NCBI GenBank assembly: GCA_024102725.1
Contig: JAGFJL010000059.1
Location: forward strand, 62,001-126,000
DNA length: 64,000 nucleotides
Reading direction: 5' to 3'
Source of the DNA: Nitrococcus mobilis
GTDB lineage: Bacteria > Pseudomonadota > Gammaproteobacteria > Nitrococcales > Nitrococcaceae
Below, piece by piece: positions 1 to 8,364 of this stretch; the stretch's first letter is position 1, and each line of letters opens with the position of its first letter. The position numbers were made by a program, and so were the translations under genes. The notes beneath the pieces were generated by a model. It did not search any database and was not told where the DNA came from. It saw only the letters and a list, made by a program, of their open reading frames with translations.

Positions 1-518
1 AGCTCGGGATGCCCACCGGTGAGCTCAAGATACAAGTCGTCAATCGCGCTGCAAAAACCATCAGTCCGCATGGTATGGATGACATATGCTTCGAGGTCCG
101 TACCGCGCCCGATCAGCGCTTCGGCCCAATCAACAAGATCGCCTCCGGCGGCGAAATCGCCCGCATCGGTCTCGCCCTCGAGGTGGCTACGGCACGCACG
201 ACCCGCATTCCCACGCTTATTTTCGATGAAGCCGACAGCGGCATCGGCGGGGCCGTGGCCGAGGTGGTTGGACGCAAGCTCCGCCAGCTCGGCGCCCACC
301 ATCAAGTGCTCTGCGTCACACACTTGCCCCAGGTCGCGGCTCAAGCCCATCACCAGCTGCGCGTCTGCAAACAAACCCACCCTGATCGCACGCGAACCCG
401 CGTCGAGCCGCTTGACGAAACCAGCCGGACCTACGAAATCGCCCGCATGCTGGGCGGCTTGGAAATCACGGAAAACACTGTCAACCACGCTCGCGAGATG
501 CTACAGCGAGCGGATTGA
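1..518 (+). CDS. recN: DNA repair protein RecN, C-terminal part (5' end outside window)
   Basis: This is the last ~172 codons of RecN, an SMC-like ATPase that acts on double-strand breaks in the cytoplasm. The reading frame is open from base 3, before the first ATG at 9, so the gene enters from outside the window and the ATG is internal. Visible landmarks are the ABC signature IASGGE, a Walker B segment LIFDEADSGIGG, and the D/H-loop region CVTHLPQVAAQA. The end (ARMLGGLEITENT...) matches the normal RecN terminus, so the 3' end is intact. It converges on fur. Placement next to fur and bamE is common in Gammaproteobacteria. Confidence 0.95.
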   Translation, partial: LGMPTGELKIQVVNRAAKTISPHGMDDICFEVRTAPDQRFGPINKIASGGEIARIGLALEVATARTTRIPTLIFDEADSGIGGAVAEVVGRKLRQLGAHHQVLCVTHLPQVAAQAHHQLRVCKQTHPDRTRTRVEPLDETSRTYEIARMLGGLEITENTVNHAREMLQRAD

Positions 519-650
519 AACCAGCACATAATTTGTTCCTTTGGCGGACGTCAATTCGGCCGGCAAACACACTCCCCCCTTACCTATGCTTAACACCGCA
601 GTCACCCTCTTGACAGGCAACGCGCATGCCCTAGCTCATCAGCGAAGCGC

Positions 651-1067
651 TCAACGCTTGCCACGGCATTTCCGGCAGCGCCCATATAGAATCATTGAAT
701 GGGCGGTTAAATCGAAACCATGATCATGGGCGATCAATTCCTGTCGATCTTCAATAATCGCGTCCATGAACTCTTCGATTCCACCGCATTCGGTGCATAC
801 CATATGATCGTGGTGTTCGCCCTTGTTGAGCTCGAAGACGCCCTGATTGCCTTCGAAGTTGTGACGCTGGACAAGTCCCGCCGCTTCGAACTGTGTCAAA
901 ACACGATAAACAGTGGCGAGTCCAATGTCCTCCCCTGCCTCCAAAAGGCAGCGGTAGACATCTTCGGCGGACATATGCTGATGCCGATTTTGGTCCAGGA
1001 TCTCAAGTATCTTCGTTCGCGGTAGCGTAACCTTAAGACCGGCCTTTCTAAGGTCTTTGGATTCCAA
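651..1067 (-). CDS. fur: Ferric uptake regulator Fur
   Basis: Iron-responsive repressor of 138 residues. The N-terminal winged helix carries LRKAGLKVTLPRTKILEIL, the DNA-recognition part GLATVYRVLTQFEAAG follows, and the C-terminal metal-binding half has HHDHM plus two Cys pairs (CTECGG and CRKC) that fit the structural zinc site. No in-frame ATG or GTG precedes the conserved core. I choose TTG at 1067, which gives M-ESKDLRKAG, the usual Fur N-terminus, and has a GGGGAGG ribosome site (1072-1078) four bases upstream. A second in-frame TTG at 1091 would add eight residues and lacks such a site. Divergent from bamE. Confidence 0.95.
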   Translation of the reverse strand: MESKDLRKAGLKVTLPRTKILEILDQNRHQHMSAEDVYRCLLEAGEDIGLATVYRVLTQFEAAGLVQRHNFEGNQGVFELNKGEHHDHMVCTECGGIEEFMDAIIEDRQELIAHDHGFDLTAHSMILYGRCRKCRGKR

Positions 1068-1138
1068 AACGCCTCCCCGGCTCGTATGCAACGTTTGCCA
1101 GCTGCGCTATCATGCGCTCGGTTTGGAGTGAGGAAACG

Positions 1139-1546
1139 ATGTCGATGCGCACTGCATTCATAGTAACAACTGTAGTATACATCACTTCTTTGTTACTTTC
1201 GGGATGCTCCGTATCACAGCTGCCCTTCGTCTACCGTCCGGCGCTGGAGCAAGGCACAGTCCTCAGCGCGGACAAAGTCAGGCAGTTGCGGCCCGGCATG
1301 ACACCACAGCAAGTTCAATTCCTGCTCGGCACCCCCACCATTCAAGACCCATTCCACACCAACCGTTGGGATTATGTCTACTTGCACGACCCGCGCAACG
1401 GCGCCCCCCCCACACAGCGTCAGCTAACGCTTTTTTTCGATGAAAGCAACCACTTACAAGCAGCCAAAGGCTACGCGTTACCATCCGCAAGCCCACTGTT
1501 GCGGCGCGACTCCGAGAACAAACCACGCCTATCGGCGCGCCGATGA
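1139..1546 (+). CDS. bamE: Outer membrane assembly lipoprotein BamE (SmpA/OmlA)
   Basis: Small lipoprotein subunit of the BAM complex that inserts beta-barrel proteins into the outer membrane. The product has 135 residues: a hydrophobic signal sequence, a lipobox LLSGC, then the SmpA/OmlA domain with LRPGMTPQQVQFLLGTP, NRWDYVYL and LTLFFD. I choose ATG at 1139 because GAGG lies just upstream; ATG at 1145 is an alternative. It is divergent from fur, as in Pseudomonas where omlA and fur share a promoter region. Its last 18 bases overlap the 3' end of rnfH on the opposite strand. Confidence 0.94.
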   Translation: MSMRTAFIVTTVVYITSLLLSGCSVSQLPFVYRPALEQGTVLSADKVRQLRPGMTPQQVQFLLGTPTIQDPFHTNRWDYVYLHDPRNGAPPTQRQLTLFFDESNHLQAAKGYALPSASPLLRRDSENKPRLSARR

Positions 1547-1852
1547 AGCACGCCCTGCAGCGCCGATTCGCGCAGCGCGCCGCCGGCGCATCTCTTTGGG
1601 ATCGGCGAGCAAAGGGCGGTAAATCTCCACCCGATCCTTGTGGCGCAGCCGCTGCGTCAACTCAACCGGTCGGCTGAATATGCCAACCTTCTGGCGCGCA
1701 AGGTCGATCTCGCCGAAACGCTGCCGAATCCCCGAACGGTGGATCGCCTCTGCGACGGTTATGCCCGAGCGCGCCTGCATCGACACGATGACCTGCTCAG
1801 CGGCGGTTGCATAGGCAACCTCAACACAAATGAGGTCGGGCTCACGACTCAT
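1529..1852 (-). CDS. rnfH: RnfH family (UPF0125) ubiquitin-like protein
   Basis: A 107-residue protein of the RnfH/UPF0125 family, a beta-grasp fold of uncertain function; despite the name no direct role in the Rnf complex is established. Family features seen are an N-terminal VEVAYA segment, the middle GIFSRPVELTQRLRHKDRVEIYRPL and a basic tail (MRRRRAA). Start ATG at 1852 follows GGAG. In many gammaproteobacteria the order is bamE, rnfH, ratA, smpB; here rnfH faces bamE and overlaps it tail to tail by 18 bp, while the expected ratA is absent and a DUF349 gene lies upstream. Confidence 0.9.
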   Translation of the reverse strand: MSREPDLICVEVAYATAAEQVIVSMQARSGITVAEAIHRSGIRQRFGEIDLARQKVGIFSRPVELTQRLRHKDRVEIYRPLLADPKEMRRRRAARIGAAGRASSARR

Positions 1853-1945
1853 CTCACATCTCCTAATCAGCCGAGGCGGGCGCAGGCTGAGGCCGACAGC
1901 AACACCACGGCATGCCGAAGCCGCCACCAGCAGGGATAGCCCAAG

Positions 1946-4696
1946 TTAGAAGCAAAGGCGGTCCAGCGCCGCATCGACTCGCTCCTGTAACGCCTCGCCC
2001 CCTGGCATGCCATACCATTGCGCCGCCAATCGTTGCGCTTCCTGGCACCGCAACGGCTCCTTGCCGCTGCCCATACCCTCGGAGAGCCGCTCGACCTGCA
2101 ACTCCAGACGCAGCGTTTCATCGACCGATGGTGAATCAATGCCCGCAAGGATCTCCAGGCGTATACAAATTCGCCGCGCTGCTTCCGGATCGGGGGTTTT
2201 GGGCTTGCCATTTTCCACTGCCGCCCAGCGCTGCTGCAGCGGCTCGAGAGACCATTTGGGAAGCTCCATAATACCTGCTGATGAAACTGCCTCCCCTGTA
2301 CCCGCCTCCCAGGCCCGGCTCAGCTCAGCCAGGCGCTTCAGCTCGGCGAATTGCCGGCGCGCCGTGGTCGTCTCGAGCCGTTGGAGTCGCTCGGCCAGCG
2401 CCTGATCAACGGCCTCAAAGCGCTCTCTCAAAGCCCGGCCCTCCTTCCCTTGGGGAAGACCCAGCGCTTGGAAGGCGGATTGCAATCGAGCGGCATCTCT
2501 GCGCAGAGCATTACGATCCGCCGAACCACCCGCCCCGGCTAAGGTTTCTAATTGGGCACAAATCAACGCTGCTTCTTCGAGCAACCGAGTCCGCCGCGAG
2601 CGGCGACGCTCACGCTGCGCATCGCGCTTGGCGAAGAGCTCATCGCAGGCGGCACGGAATGCCTTCCAGAGTATTCGATCAGCCGACCGCGCTGGACCGA
2701 GCGCATTCCATTCCTGCTGCAAATGTTTCGCTTGTTTGGCTGCGGCCTCAAGATCGTCGTGATCGAGCAACGCTCTGGCCTTATCCACCAGTTCCGCTTT
2801 GCATGCCCGATAAGCCGCCCGTTTGACCTCTATATGCTGCGTCAAGCTCGCCATAAGCGCCTCGAATCGCTCGTGCAGCGTTCCGGACTGCGCGCGCTCG
2901 ACAGGGCCGAAATGCCTCCACTCCTCCCGTGCCGTAGCGCGAATCTGCTCCAACGTGTTACCGGCTATCGCCTCCCAATCGGCCTGCTCGACGAATTCGG
3001 CCAGCTGACCACAAATGCGTTCACGCTCAATCAGATTGAGCTTGCGACGCTGCGCCTCAGCTTCAAACCATGCCCGACACGGTTCAAAGGCCCGATCAGC
3101 CGCGCCGCTAAAGCGCTCCCACAGCGCCTGTGACCGAGTCGAATCGGAGCCACCAGTTGCTTTCCACTCGGACTGCAGGTCACGGACGCGGCGGGCACGC
3201 TCCGGTGGTGAAAGGTCCGGATCCTCGAGCAACGACTCCATGGCGCGGCACAACGCCTCTTGTTTGGGCAACACGGCGAATTGTCGCCAATCCCGTAGCT
3301 CCGCAACCTGGATCGTCGCGTGCCGCAGGCGGCGCTCGAGTCGTTCCGGCAACGAACCCTCCATCTCTGGCGCGAGCTGCTCGGCGCGCTGCAACAGACG
3401 TCGCGCGGGCCGCAAATGCCCCTCGCTCAGTGCCGCCTCTAGGTCATCGAGCTGCCGCTGCAGCTCCTCTATACAAGCCTTGCGCTGCTGTCGGCGCCGG
3501 TTTTGTTTTTTGTTTTCACAGGCGGCGATCAGCCGGCGCCCCTCTTGCAGCAAAACGGGGACGGGACAATCGCTTGGCCAAGCGATTCGTTGCTCAAGCG
3601 CCTGCAGATCAGCACAGTCCTGCTCAGTCGCACCAGCCAGCGCCGCCTGCAAGGCCATACGCTCTTGCAAATAGCGGCGTGCGGCATTCAACCACGCGCG
3701 CACCTGGGCGACTCGCCCCTTGGGCTCGACAGCCGATTCATCAGGCGTTCCCACGAGCAGGTTTTGGACTTGCCCCACAGCCTCAGAAGTGGGCTCTGGG
3801 CTTGCGATTATCGCCTCAAACACGCTATCGAGTGGCACGGCCCGCTCCTGCTGCGTGTTAGTGTCTGCCTCAGGGGCGTGCTCAGGCCGGAGCGGTGGCT
3901 CGCCATTTGCCTCGGCCAGTAAAGCCTTGTCCAAGGCATCAAGGACGACGGCCAAACGCTGCTGCAGTTCGAGACTCGCCCCCTCGTCATGGGCTTCCCA
4001 GCGGTTGAGCAGGCGCTGGCGTTCAGCGTCCACAGCCGAACTCCGCGGGTGTTCGGCGAGTGCTTCCAACGCGGCAATCACCGTTACGCGCTCGCGCTGC
4101 ACAGCCTCTAGCCGCGCGCGCTGGCGACGTAGCTCATCGAGGCGCTCACGCGCTAGACGGGCGACCTTGCGGTCGGTGCGCCGCCGCTCGCGTTCAACAC
4201 GTGCCAGCACGGTTTCATCGCGAACCCGCTCGACGGCGCGCCGGCGCACGCGCGCCACGGCATCGCCGTTGATTATCTCTTCCAACACTAACGGATCGTC
4301 CAGCCGTTCCAATGCCGCCACCCGGATCGCTGGCTCGCGACCAAAGCGCGCCACCTGCGCCAGCACGCCGGCATCCTGGCACGCTCGCAGCGCGACCTCC
4401 CGACTTGGATAATCAAGCGTCTCGCAACCCTCTGCCAGGAGCTGGCCATAGCGAGTCTGCGCGGCCTCCCGCACGGCGGCATCAGGGTCCTCCTGGGCAC
4501 ATTGGCAAAGCGTCTCCAGTGCGATAAGCCGTTTGACCGCCGTTGCTCGCACGGCGGGCGCGGGATCGCTCACCGCGAGCGAGGCCAGCGTGGCATACTC
4601 GCCCGGCTCGGCAGTGGCAAGACTCGCAGCGGCGGCTTGACGTACTTTGGGATTGCGATGTTGCCAGCCGGGCCGGCGAAATCGATCAAACCACAT
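1946..4696 (-). CDS. DUF349 domain protein with N-terminal HEAT-like repeats
   Basis: Large (916 residues) charged, soluble, mostly helical protein. The first ~180 residues look like HEAT-type repeats (NPKVRQAA, DPAPAVRATAVKRL, PDAAVREAA). A long coiled-coil-like Arg/Glu/Leu-rich stretch follows. From about residue 480 there are three to four DUF349 units with the pattern W-x-x-x-G ... LWERF/LWKAFRAACDELF. No signal peptide or membrane segment. Proteins of this layout are widespread in Pseudomonas-like bacteria; I know of no assigned function. I choose ATG at 4696 (MWFDRF...) because the extension to 4732 has no family-like sequence. It may be cotranscribed with rnfH (93 bp gap). Confidence 0.85.
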   Translation of the reverse strand: MWFDRFRRPGWQHRNPKVRQAAAASLATAEPGEYATLASLAVSDPAPAVRATAVKRLIALETLCQCAQEDPDAAVREAAQTRYGQLLAEGCETLDYPSREVALRACQDAGVLAQVARFGREPAIRVAALERLDDPLVLEEIINGDAVARVRRRAVERVRDETVLARVERERRRTDRKVARLARERLDELRRQRARLEAVQRERVTVIAALEALAEHPRSSAVDAERQRLLNRWEAHDEGASLELQQRLAVVLDALDKALLAEANGEPPLRPEHAPEADTNTQQERAVPLDSVFEAIIASPEPTSEAVGQVQNLLVGTPDESAVEPKGRVAQVRAWLNAARRYLQERMALQAALAGATEQDCADLQALEQRIAWPSDCPVPVLLQEGRRLIAACENKKQNRRRQQRKACIEELQRQLDDLEAALSEGHLRPARRLLQRAEQLAPEMEGSLPERLERRLRHATIQVAELRDWRQFAVLPKQEALCRAMESLLEDPDLSPPERARRVRDLQSEWKATGGSDSTRSQALWERFSGAADRAFEPCRAWFEAEAQRRKLNLIERERICGQLAEFVEQADWEAIAGNTLEQIRATAREEWRHFGPVERAQSGTLHERFEALMASLTQHIEVKRAAYRACKAELVDKARALLDHDDLEAAAKQAKHLQQEWNALGPARSADRILWKAFRAACDELFAKRDAQRERRRSRRTRLLEEAALICAQLETLAGAGGSADRNALRRDAARLQSAFQALGLPQGKEGRALRERFEAVDQALAERLQRLETTTARRQFAELKRLAELSRAWEAGTGEAVSSAGIMELPKWSLEPLQQRWAAVENGKPKTPDPEAARRICIRLEILAGIDSPSVDETLRLELQVERLSEGMGSGKEPLRCQEAQRLAAQWYGMPGGEALQERVDAALDRLCF

Positions 4697-4958
4697 ATGA
4701 CGCTGGATCCCTAAGCCAGGATAAGAAAACAAAGTCCGCCCGCCAGATGCGTGCTAATTCCCGACAGGCGAAGCCCTCGGCGTACAATTGCTGCCCGCCG
4801 TGCTCATGAGCAAAACTTGAATCTAACTTCTCCCCTGCCCGATAGCCACGAGATTGAACATATCTTTCCATTTTAAGCTCTAAGCAGCGTTTATCCACAC
4901 GGCCTGCTGCGCATTCGCTGGCGGTCGAGCGCCGAGAAAACTGCCGGGCAAAATCGAA

Positions 4959-5318
4959 TCAGCCGCTGCCAAGCCGTTCCTCGAGCCACTCGCGCAATAC
5001 CACGGCTTGATTATGTTGTCGATCTCGCGCGCTAAAAAGCAGGGTCACCGAAGTGCTCCGCGCTTTATCCACGAGCTCTTGCACGAGCGCGGGGGTCTCC
5101 TCCAGCTCCCCGCGATAGCGTTTGCGGAATTCATCCCAGCGGCTCGGATCGTGCCCGAACCAACGCCGAAGCTCAGTGGACGGGGCAACCTCCTTAAGCC
5201 AGCGATCGAGCCGTGCCGCTTGCTTGGATACGCCACGTGGCCAGACCCGATCCACCAATACTCGGTAGCCATCGTCATCGGCCGGAGCATCATAGATACG
5301 CTTGATTCGAACGCTCAT
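4959..5318 (-). CDS. DUF488 family protein (YeaO-like)
   Basis: A 119-residue cytoplasmic protein of the DUF488/YeaO family, whose biochemical role is not established. The start at 5318 gives MSVRIKRIYDAP, and the conserved family core follows: VLVDRVWPRGVSK, LKEVAPSTELRRWFGHDP and the C-terminal VTLLFSARD...NQAVVLREWL. An upstream start at 5351 would add eleven residues that do not match the family. It stands alone between the DUF349 gene (262 bp away) and a small Lrp-like gene 48 bp upstream on the same strand. Confidence 0.85.
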   Translation of the reverse strand: MSVRIKRIYDAPADDDGYRVLVDRVWPRGVSKQAARLDRWLKEVAPSTELRRWFGHDPSRWDEFRKRYRGELEETPALVQELVDKARSTSVTLLFSARDRQHNQAVVLREWLEERLGSG

Positions 5319-5366
5319 CCTGACAGCTTCTATTCGCGCCCACGCCCGCATCCACCAAGCGACTGA

Positions 5367-5642
5367 TCAAAGACCGATCGAGAACATGCTTTCCAAATCA
5401 TGGCGGGAATACGCCCGGAAGGCGATCAAGGTCTCGGTAGATTCGATGCCTTCAAGGCTCTGCATGTGCTCGGTGACCAAATCGGCCAGCTCTTCGTTGG
5501 CATGCACGCGGATGACCACGACCAGATCGTAGTGACCGCCGACGGAGTAGACTTCGCTGACGCCTTCCATCTCTGCAAGCACGCTCGCGATCTCATTGAC
5601 CCGGCCACGGGCGGCGTTCAGCAGCACGATCGCGGTTACCAT
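5367..5642 (-). CDS. Stand-alone Lrp/AsnC ligand-binding (RAM) domain protein
   Basis: A 91-residue protein made only of the Lrp/AsnC C-terminal ligand-binding domain, without the helix-turn-helix. Typical sequence features are AIVLLNAARGRVNEIASVL at the start, the GVSEVYSVGGHYDLVVVIRV core and a C-terminal TETLIAFRAY strand. ATG at 5642 has a GGAGG ribosome site; the upstream extension to 5687 does not fit. Such single-domain proteins are thought to bind amino acids or pair with full-length Lrp proteins. The ligand cannot be told from sequence. Confidence 0.88.
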   Translation of the reverse strand: MVTAIVLLNAARGRVNEIASVLAEMEGVSEVYSVGGHYDLVVVIRVHANEELADLVTEHMQSLEGIESTETLIAFRAYSRHDLESMFSIGL

Positions 5643-5744
5643 GAGCTTGCCTCCTCGGTTGTCGCTCTGCAACCCAGCATCCCTCACGAGTGTAGCTCAG
5701 AATCGGTCAAGCCCGTTCACTGTGCTCACCCGCGCTGGTAGCGC

Positions 5745-6971
5745 TCAGGCCACCCGCAGCGCAATGATCAAATCCATTACGTTGGTCCCGGTCGCACCGG
5801 TACGTATGAGATCGCCGCTGCCGGCAAGAAACCCCCCGGCATCGGCATCGAGTAGGGCGTCGTTGGCATGCCCCCCGGCCGCCGAGCCCCGGCTGATGGT
5901 TTGCCCGTCGATCAAGGCGCCCGCCTCTTCGCTGAATCCATCGGCGCCGTCGGTGCCGGCCGCGAGCAGCCAAATGTCATCGCGGCCGGCGAGAGACATG
6001 GCCGCTGCCAGCGCCAAAGTCTGCATACGACCACCACGCCCGTGGTTCTCCGGCAAGCTCACGGTCGGCTCGCCCCCCCAGATATGCACGCCCGGACCGA
6101 GATATGCGAGTTCTTCCGCGATGCGCCGCCCCTCAACAGCAGCTTCTCCACCGATGAACTCCTCGTGATTGCTAACGGGTAACCCCAGCGCATGGGCCGC
6201 GTTCGCCGCCGCCGCCCGCGCTCGCCGATTACTGGCAATGACCTGCCATTGGATCGCCTGGAACAGAACATCGTTTACTTTTGGAGCGGGCTCGGCCAGC
6301 GGGCAGAGCCCGCGCAGCGCAAGCGGTAGGGTTTCCAAGCCGCTCGCCGGCCTGTCCGGGAACAACAGCCCCGAACCAATAACCGCCGGATCATCGTCAC
6401 GCACATCCGAGATGAGCAAAACGGTCGTGGACCGCCCCGCGACCCACCGCGCCAGCCGTCCGCCCTTGATGCGCGAAACGGCCTTGCGGATGCAGTTGAT
6501 CTCATGGATACCGAGGCCGCTCGCCAACAAACGCCGGTTGAGCTCGGCAAGCCGTTGGGGACTGCTACCGTCGGGGAGCAATTCCACGAGACTGGAAGCG
6601 CCACCGGAGATCATGACCAACAAGCGTGCCTGCTCTGGGGTGGCTTCCAGGAACCGGACCAGGTGTTCGCCCGCCGCCAAGCTGCGGGCATCCGGCACCG
6701 GGTGTGCCGATTCCAACTGCTCGACCCGGGGATCATTGGCGAGCGTCGAATCACCATATCCCACTCGAGTGATCACCAAAACACGCTCGATCGCGCGGTC
6801 ACATGCCGCCAGGGCACCGCGGGCCATAGCCGCAGCTGCCTTGCCGATGGCTATGGCGTACGTGGCGTTGTCACACGGATGTTGCCGCAACCACCGGCGG
6901 ACGCACTTATCGCCCCGCACCGCATCAAGACCGGCCTGATAGATCGCTAATAGCGCCTCGCGAGGGCTCAT
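5745..6971 (-). CDS. Glycerate 2-kinase (DUF4147/MOFRL family)
   Basis: A 408-residue protein of the GckA/TtuD class, which phosphorylates D-glycerate to 2-phosphoglycerate; older annotations call it hydroxypyruvate reductase. Features include AIGKAAAAMARGAL near the N-terminus, a GGASSLVELLPDG segment, and the C-terminal MOFRL domain with GGEPTVSLP...GRGGRMQTLALA and AAGTDGADG. The start ATG overlaps the metZ stop codon (ATGA), so it is probably translated with metZ at the end of the purF-metZ series. A sugar-acid or serine-cycle role is possible, but the neighbours give no support for either. Confidence 0.9.
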   Translation of the reverse strand: MSPREALLAIYQAGLDAVRGDKCVRRWLRQHPCDNATYAIAIGKAAAAMARGALAACDRAIERVLVITRVGYGDSTLANDPRVEQLESAHPVPDARSLAAGEHLVRFLEATPEQARLLVMISGGASSLVELLPDGSSPQRLAELNRRLLASGLGIHEINCIRKAVSRIKGGRLARWVAGRSTTVLLISDVRDDDPAVIGSGLLFPDRPASGLETLPLALRGLCPLAEPAPKVNDVLFQAIQWQVIASNRRARAAAANAAHALGLPVSNHEEFIGGEAAVEGRRIAEELAYLGPGVHIWGGEPTVSLPENHGRGGRMQTLALAAAMSLAGRDDIWLLAAGTDGADGFSEEAGALIDGQTISRGSAAGGHANDALLDADAGGFLAGSGDLIRTGATGTNVMDLIIALRVA

Positions 6972-8167
6972 TCACTCCTCGCCGCTACCAACCCACGGTC
7001 GAGATCAGCGCAGAGATCTGCTACGTCTTCTAGGCCCACCGACAGCCGGATCAAACCTTCGGTGATTCCGGCCGCGAGGCGTTGCGCCGGCGGATTTCGC
7101 CCATGGGTGGTACTCGCCGGATGAGTAATCGTGGTACGCACATCGCCTAAATTGGCGGTTATGGACAGCACTCGCGTATGGTCGATCACGCGCCAGGCGG
7201 CCTCTCGTCCCCCTTCGACCTCGAAGGATATGATACCGCCGAAGCCATTTTGCTGGCGCGCGGCAAGCTCATGCTGCGCGTGCGTTGCGAGCCCCGGATA
7301 GTGGACTCGACTCACACCAGGCTGCTCAGCGAGCCAGGTGGCAAGCGCTAGCGCATTCTCGCAATGGGCGCGCATCCGTAGCGCCAAAGTTTCGAGCCCC
7401 TTGAGAAATACCCAGGCATTGAACGGGCTCATGGCAGGACCCGCCGTGCGCAGAAAACCGAATACTTGCTTGCCCACCTGCTCGGCATTGCCAATCACCG
7501 CACCGCCCACACAACGTCCTTGGCCGTCCAGGTATTTGGTGGCTGAGTGAATCACGATATCCGCACCGAGTGTCAACGGTCGCTGCAATACCGGGGTACA
7601 AAAGCAATTATCTACCACCAAAATGGCATCGTTGGCATGGGCAAGCTCGGCCAAGCGGGCAATGTCGGCGATTTCAGTCAATGGGTTGGATGGGGTCTCT
7701 AGGAACAATAACCGCGTCTCGGGACGGATTGCCGCCTCCCAGGCGGCGTAGTCGGTGAGCGGAACGAAATCGGTGTGTACACCAAACCGCCGGAGATGAT
7801 TGCCGAACAATGAAACCGAGGTACCGAAGATGCCTATGGAGGAGACGATATGATCTCCGGTGTTGAGCAATGCCATACAGGTCGTGAGGATAGCGGACAT
7901 ACCGGATGCCGTGGCGACACAGGCCTCACCGCCCTCCATGATCGCCAAGCGATCCTGGAAAGCTCGCACCGTCGGGTTGCTGAAACGTGAGTAGATGTTG
8001 CCCGGCTGCTGCTCGGAGAACTTGGCGGCCGCCTCGGCGGCGCTTTGAAACGTAAAACTGGAGGTGGGGAAGATCGGCTCGGAATGCTCTTGCTCGTTCG
8101 TTCGCCTCTGCCCTGCGCGCAGAGCCTGCGTCGCAATTCCGAATTCCCGAAAGTCGATATCGGTCAT
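6968..8167 (-). CDS. metZ: O-succinylhomoserine sulfhydrylase MetZ
   Basis: PLP-dependent Cys/Met metabolism enzyme (399 residues) that makes homocysteine directly from O-succinylhomoserine and sulfide in methionine synthesis. The PLP lysine is in IHSATKYLDGQGR; other family landmarks are SRFSNPTVRAFQDRLA, ATASGMSAI, ETPSNPLTEI and VVDNCFCTP. The N-terminal segment (REFGIATQALRAGQ) and placement after purF match MetZ of Pseudomonas-type bacteria rather than MetB. A candidate promoter and a GC-rich hairpin lie in the 197-bp gap upstream. Confidence 0.93.
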   Translation of the reverse strand: MTDIDFREFGIATQALRAGQRRTNEQEHSEPIFPTSSFTFQSAAEAAAKFSEQQPGNIYSRFSNPTVRAFQDRLAIMEGGEACVATASGMSAILTTCMALLNTGDHIVSSIGIFGTSVSLFGNHLRRFGVHTDFVPLTDYAAWEAAIRPETRLLFLETPSNPLTEIADIARLAELAHANDAILVVDNCFCTPVLQRPLTLGADIVIHSATKYLDGQGRCVGGAVIGNAEQVGKQVFGFLRTAGPAMSPFNAWVFLKGLETLALRMRAHCENALALATWLAEQPGVSRVHYPGLATHAQHELAARQQNGFGGIISFEVEGGREAAWRVIDHTRVLSITANLGDVRTTITHPASTTHGRNPPAQRLAAGITEGLIRLSVGLEDVADLCADLDRGLVAARSE

Positions 8168-8242
8168 GGCTCAACCTCGCACTGACAACGGATTAGCTCG
8201 TAGCAGGCGGAGCGCAGCGAGACCGGAGACTCGGAAACGCAA

Positions 8243-8274
8243 GGCCCGCCATTGCGAAATCTACACGGCGGGCC
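8243..8274 (-). terminator. GC-rich hairpin between purF and metZ
   Basis: An exact 8-bp inverted repeat, GGCCCGCC (8243-8250) and GGCGGGCC (8267-8274), with a 16-base loop. It lies downstream of purF and inside the metZ leader. Read on the minus strand it is followed only by TTGCGTTT, so it lacks a good U-tract. It may be a weak terminator for purF, a leader structure of metZ, or an mRNA 3'-end stabiliser. Confidence 0.45.
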
Positions 8275-8292
8275 GATCTCGCTTTAGCCGTA

Positions 8293-8322
8293 TTTCTAGG
8301 GCGCCCGCAAGCTGAGAGTCAA
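8293..8322 (-). promoter_or_regulatory. Candidate sigma-70 promoter for metZ
   Basis: On the minus strand TTGACT (8317-8322) is followed after 18 bases by TAGAAA (8293-8298). The -35 hexamer matches the consensus at five of six positions and the -10 at four of six. Transcription would begin near 8286 and give a leader of about 120 nt that contains the hairpin at 8243-8274. Confidence 0.4.
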
Positions 8323-8364
8323 ACCAGCGCCGTTCGATTATCTTCCATCCTGCCGCCAGGACTG

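Noticed and set aside
1101..1125. Fur box in the fur-bamE gap
   Set aside because: TATCAT at 1108-1113 looks like a -10, but the 19-bp Fur consensus is not approached closely enough to claim.
4686..4898. 70-codon minus-strand frame upstream of the DUF349 gene
   Set aside because: Overlaps the DUF349 start in another frame, no family features, no ribosome site; most likely chance.
8168..8364. SAM or SAH riboswitch before metZ
   Set aside because: A GC hairpin is there, but I could not match the conserved core or pseudoknot of any SAM/SAH class by eye.
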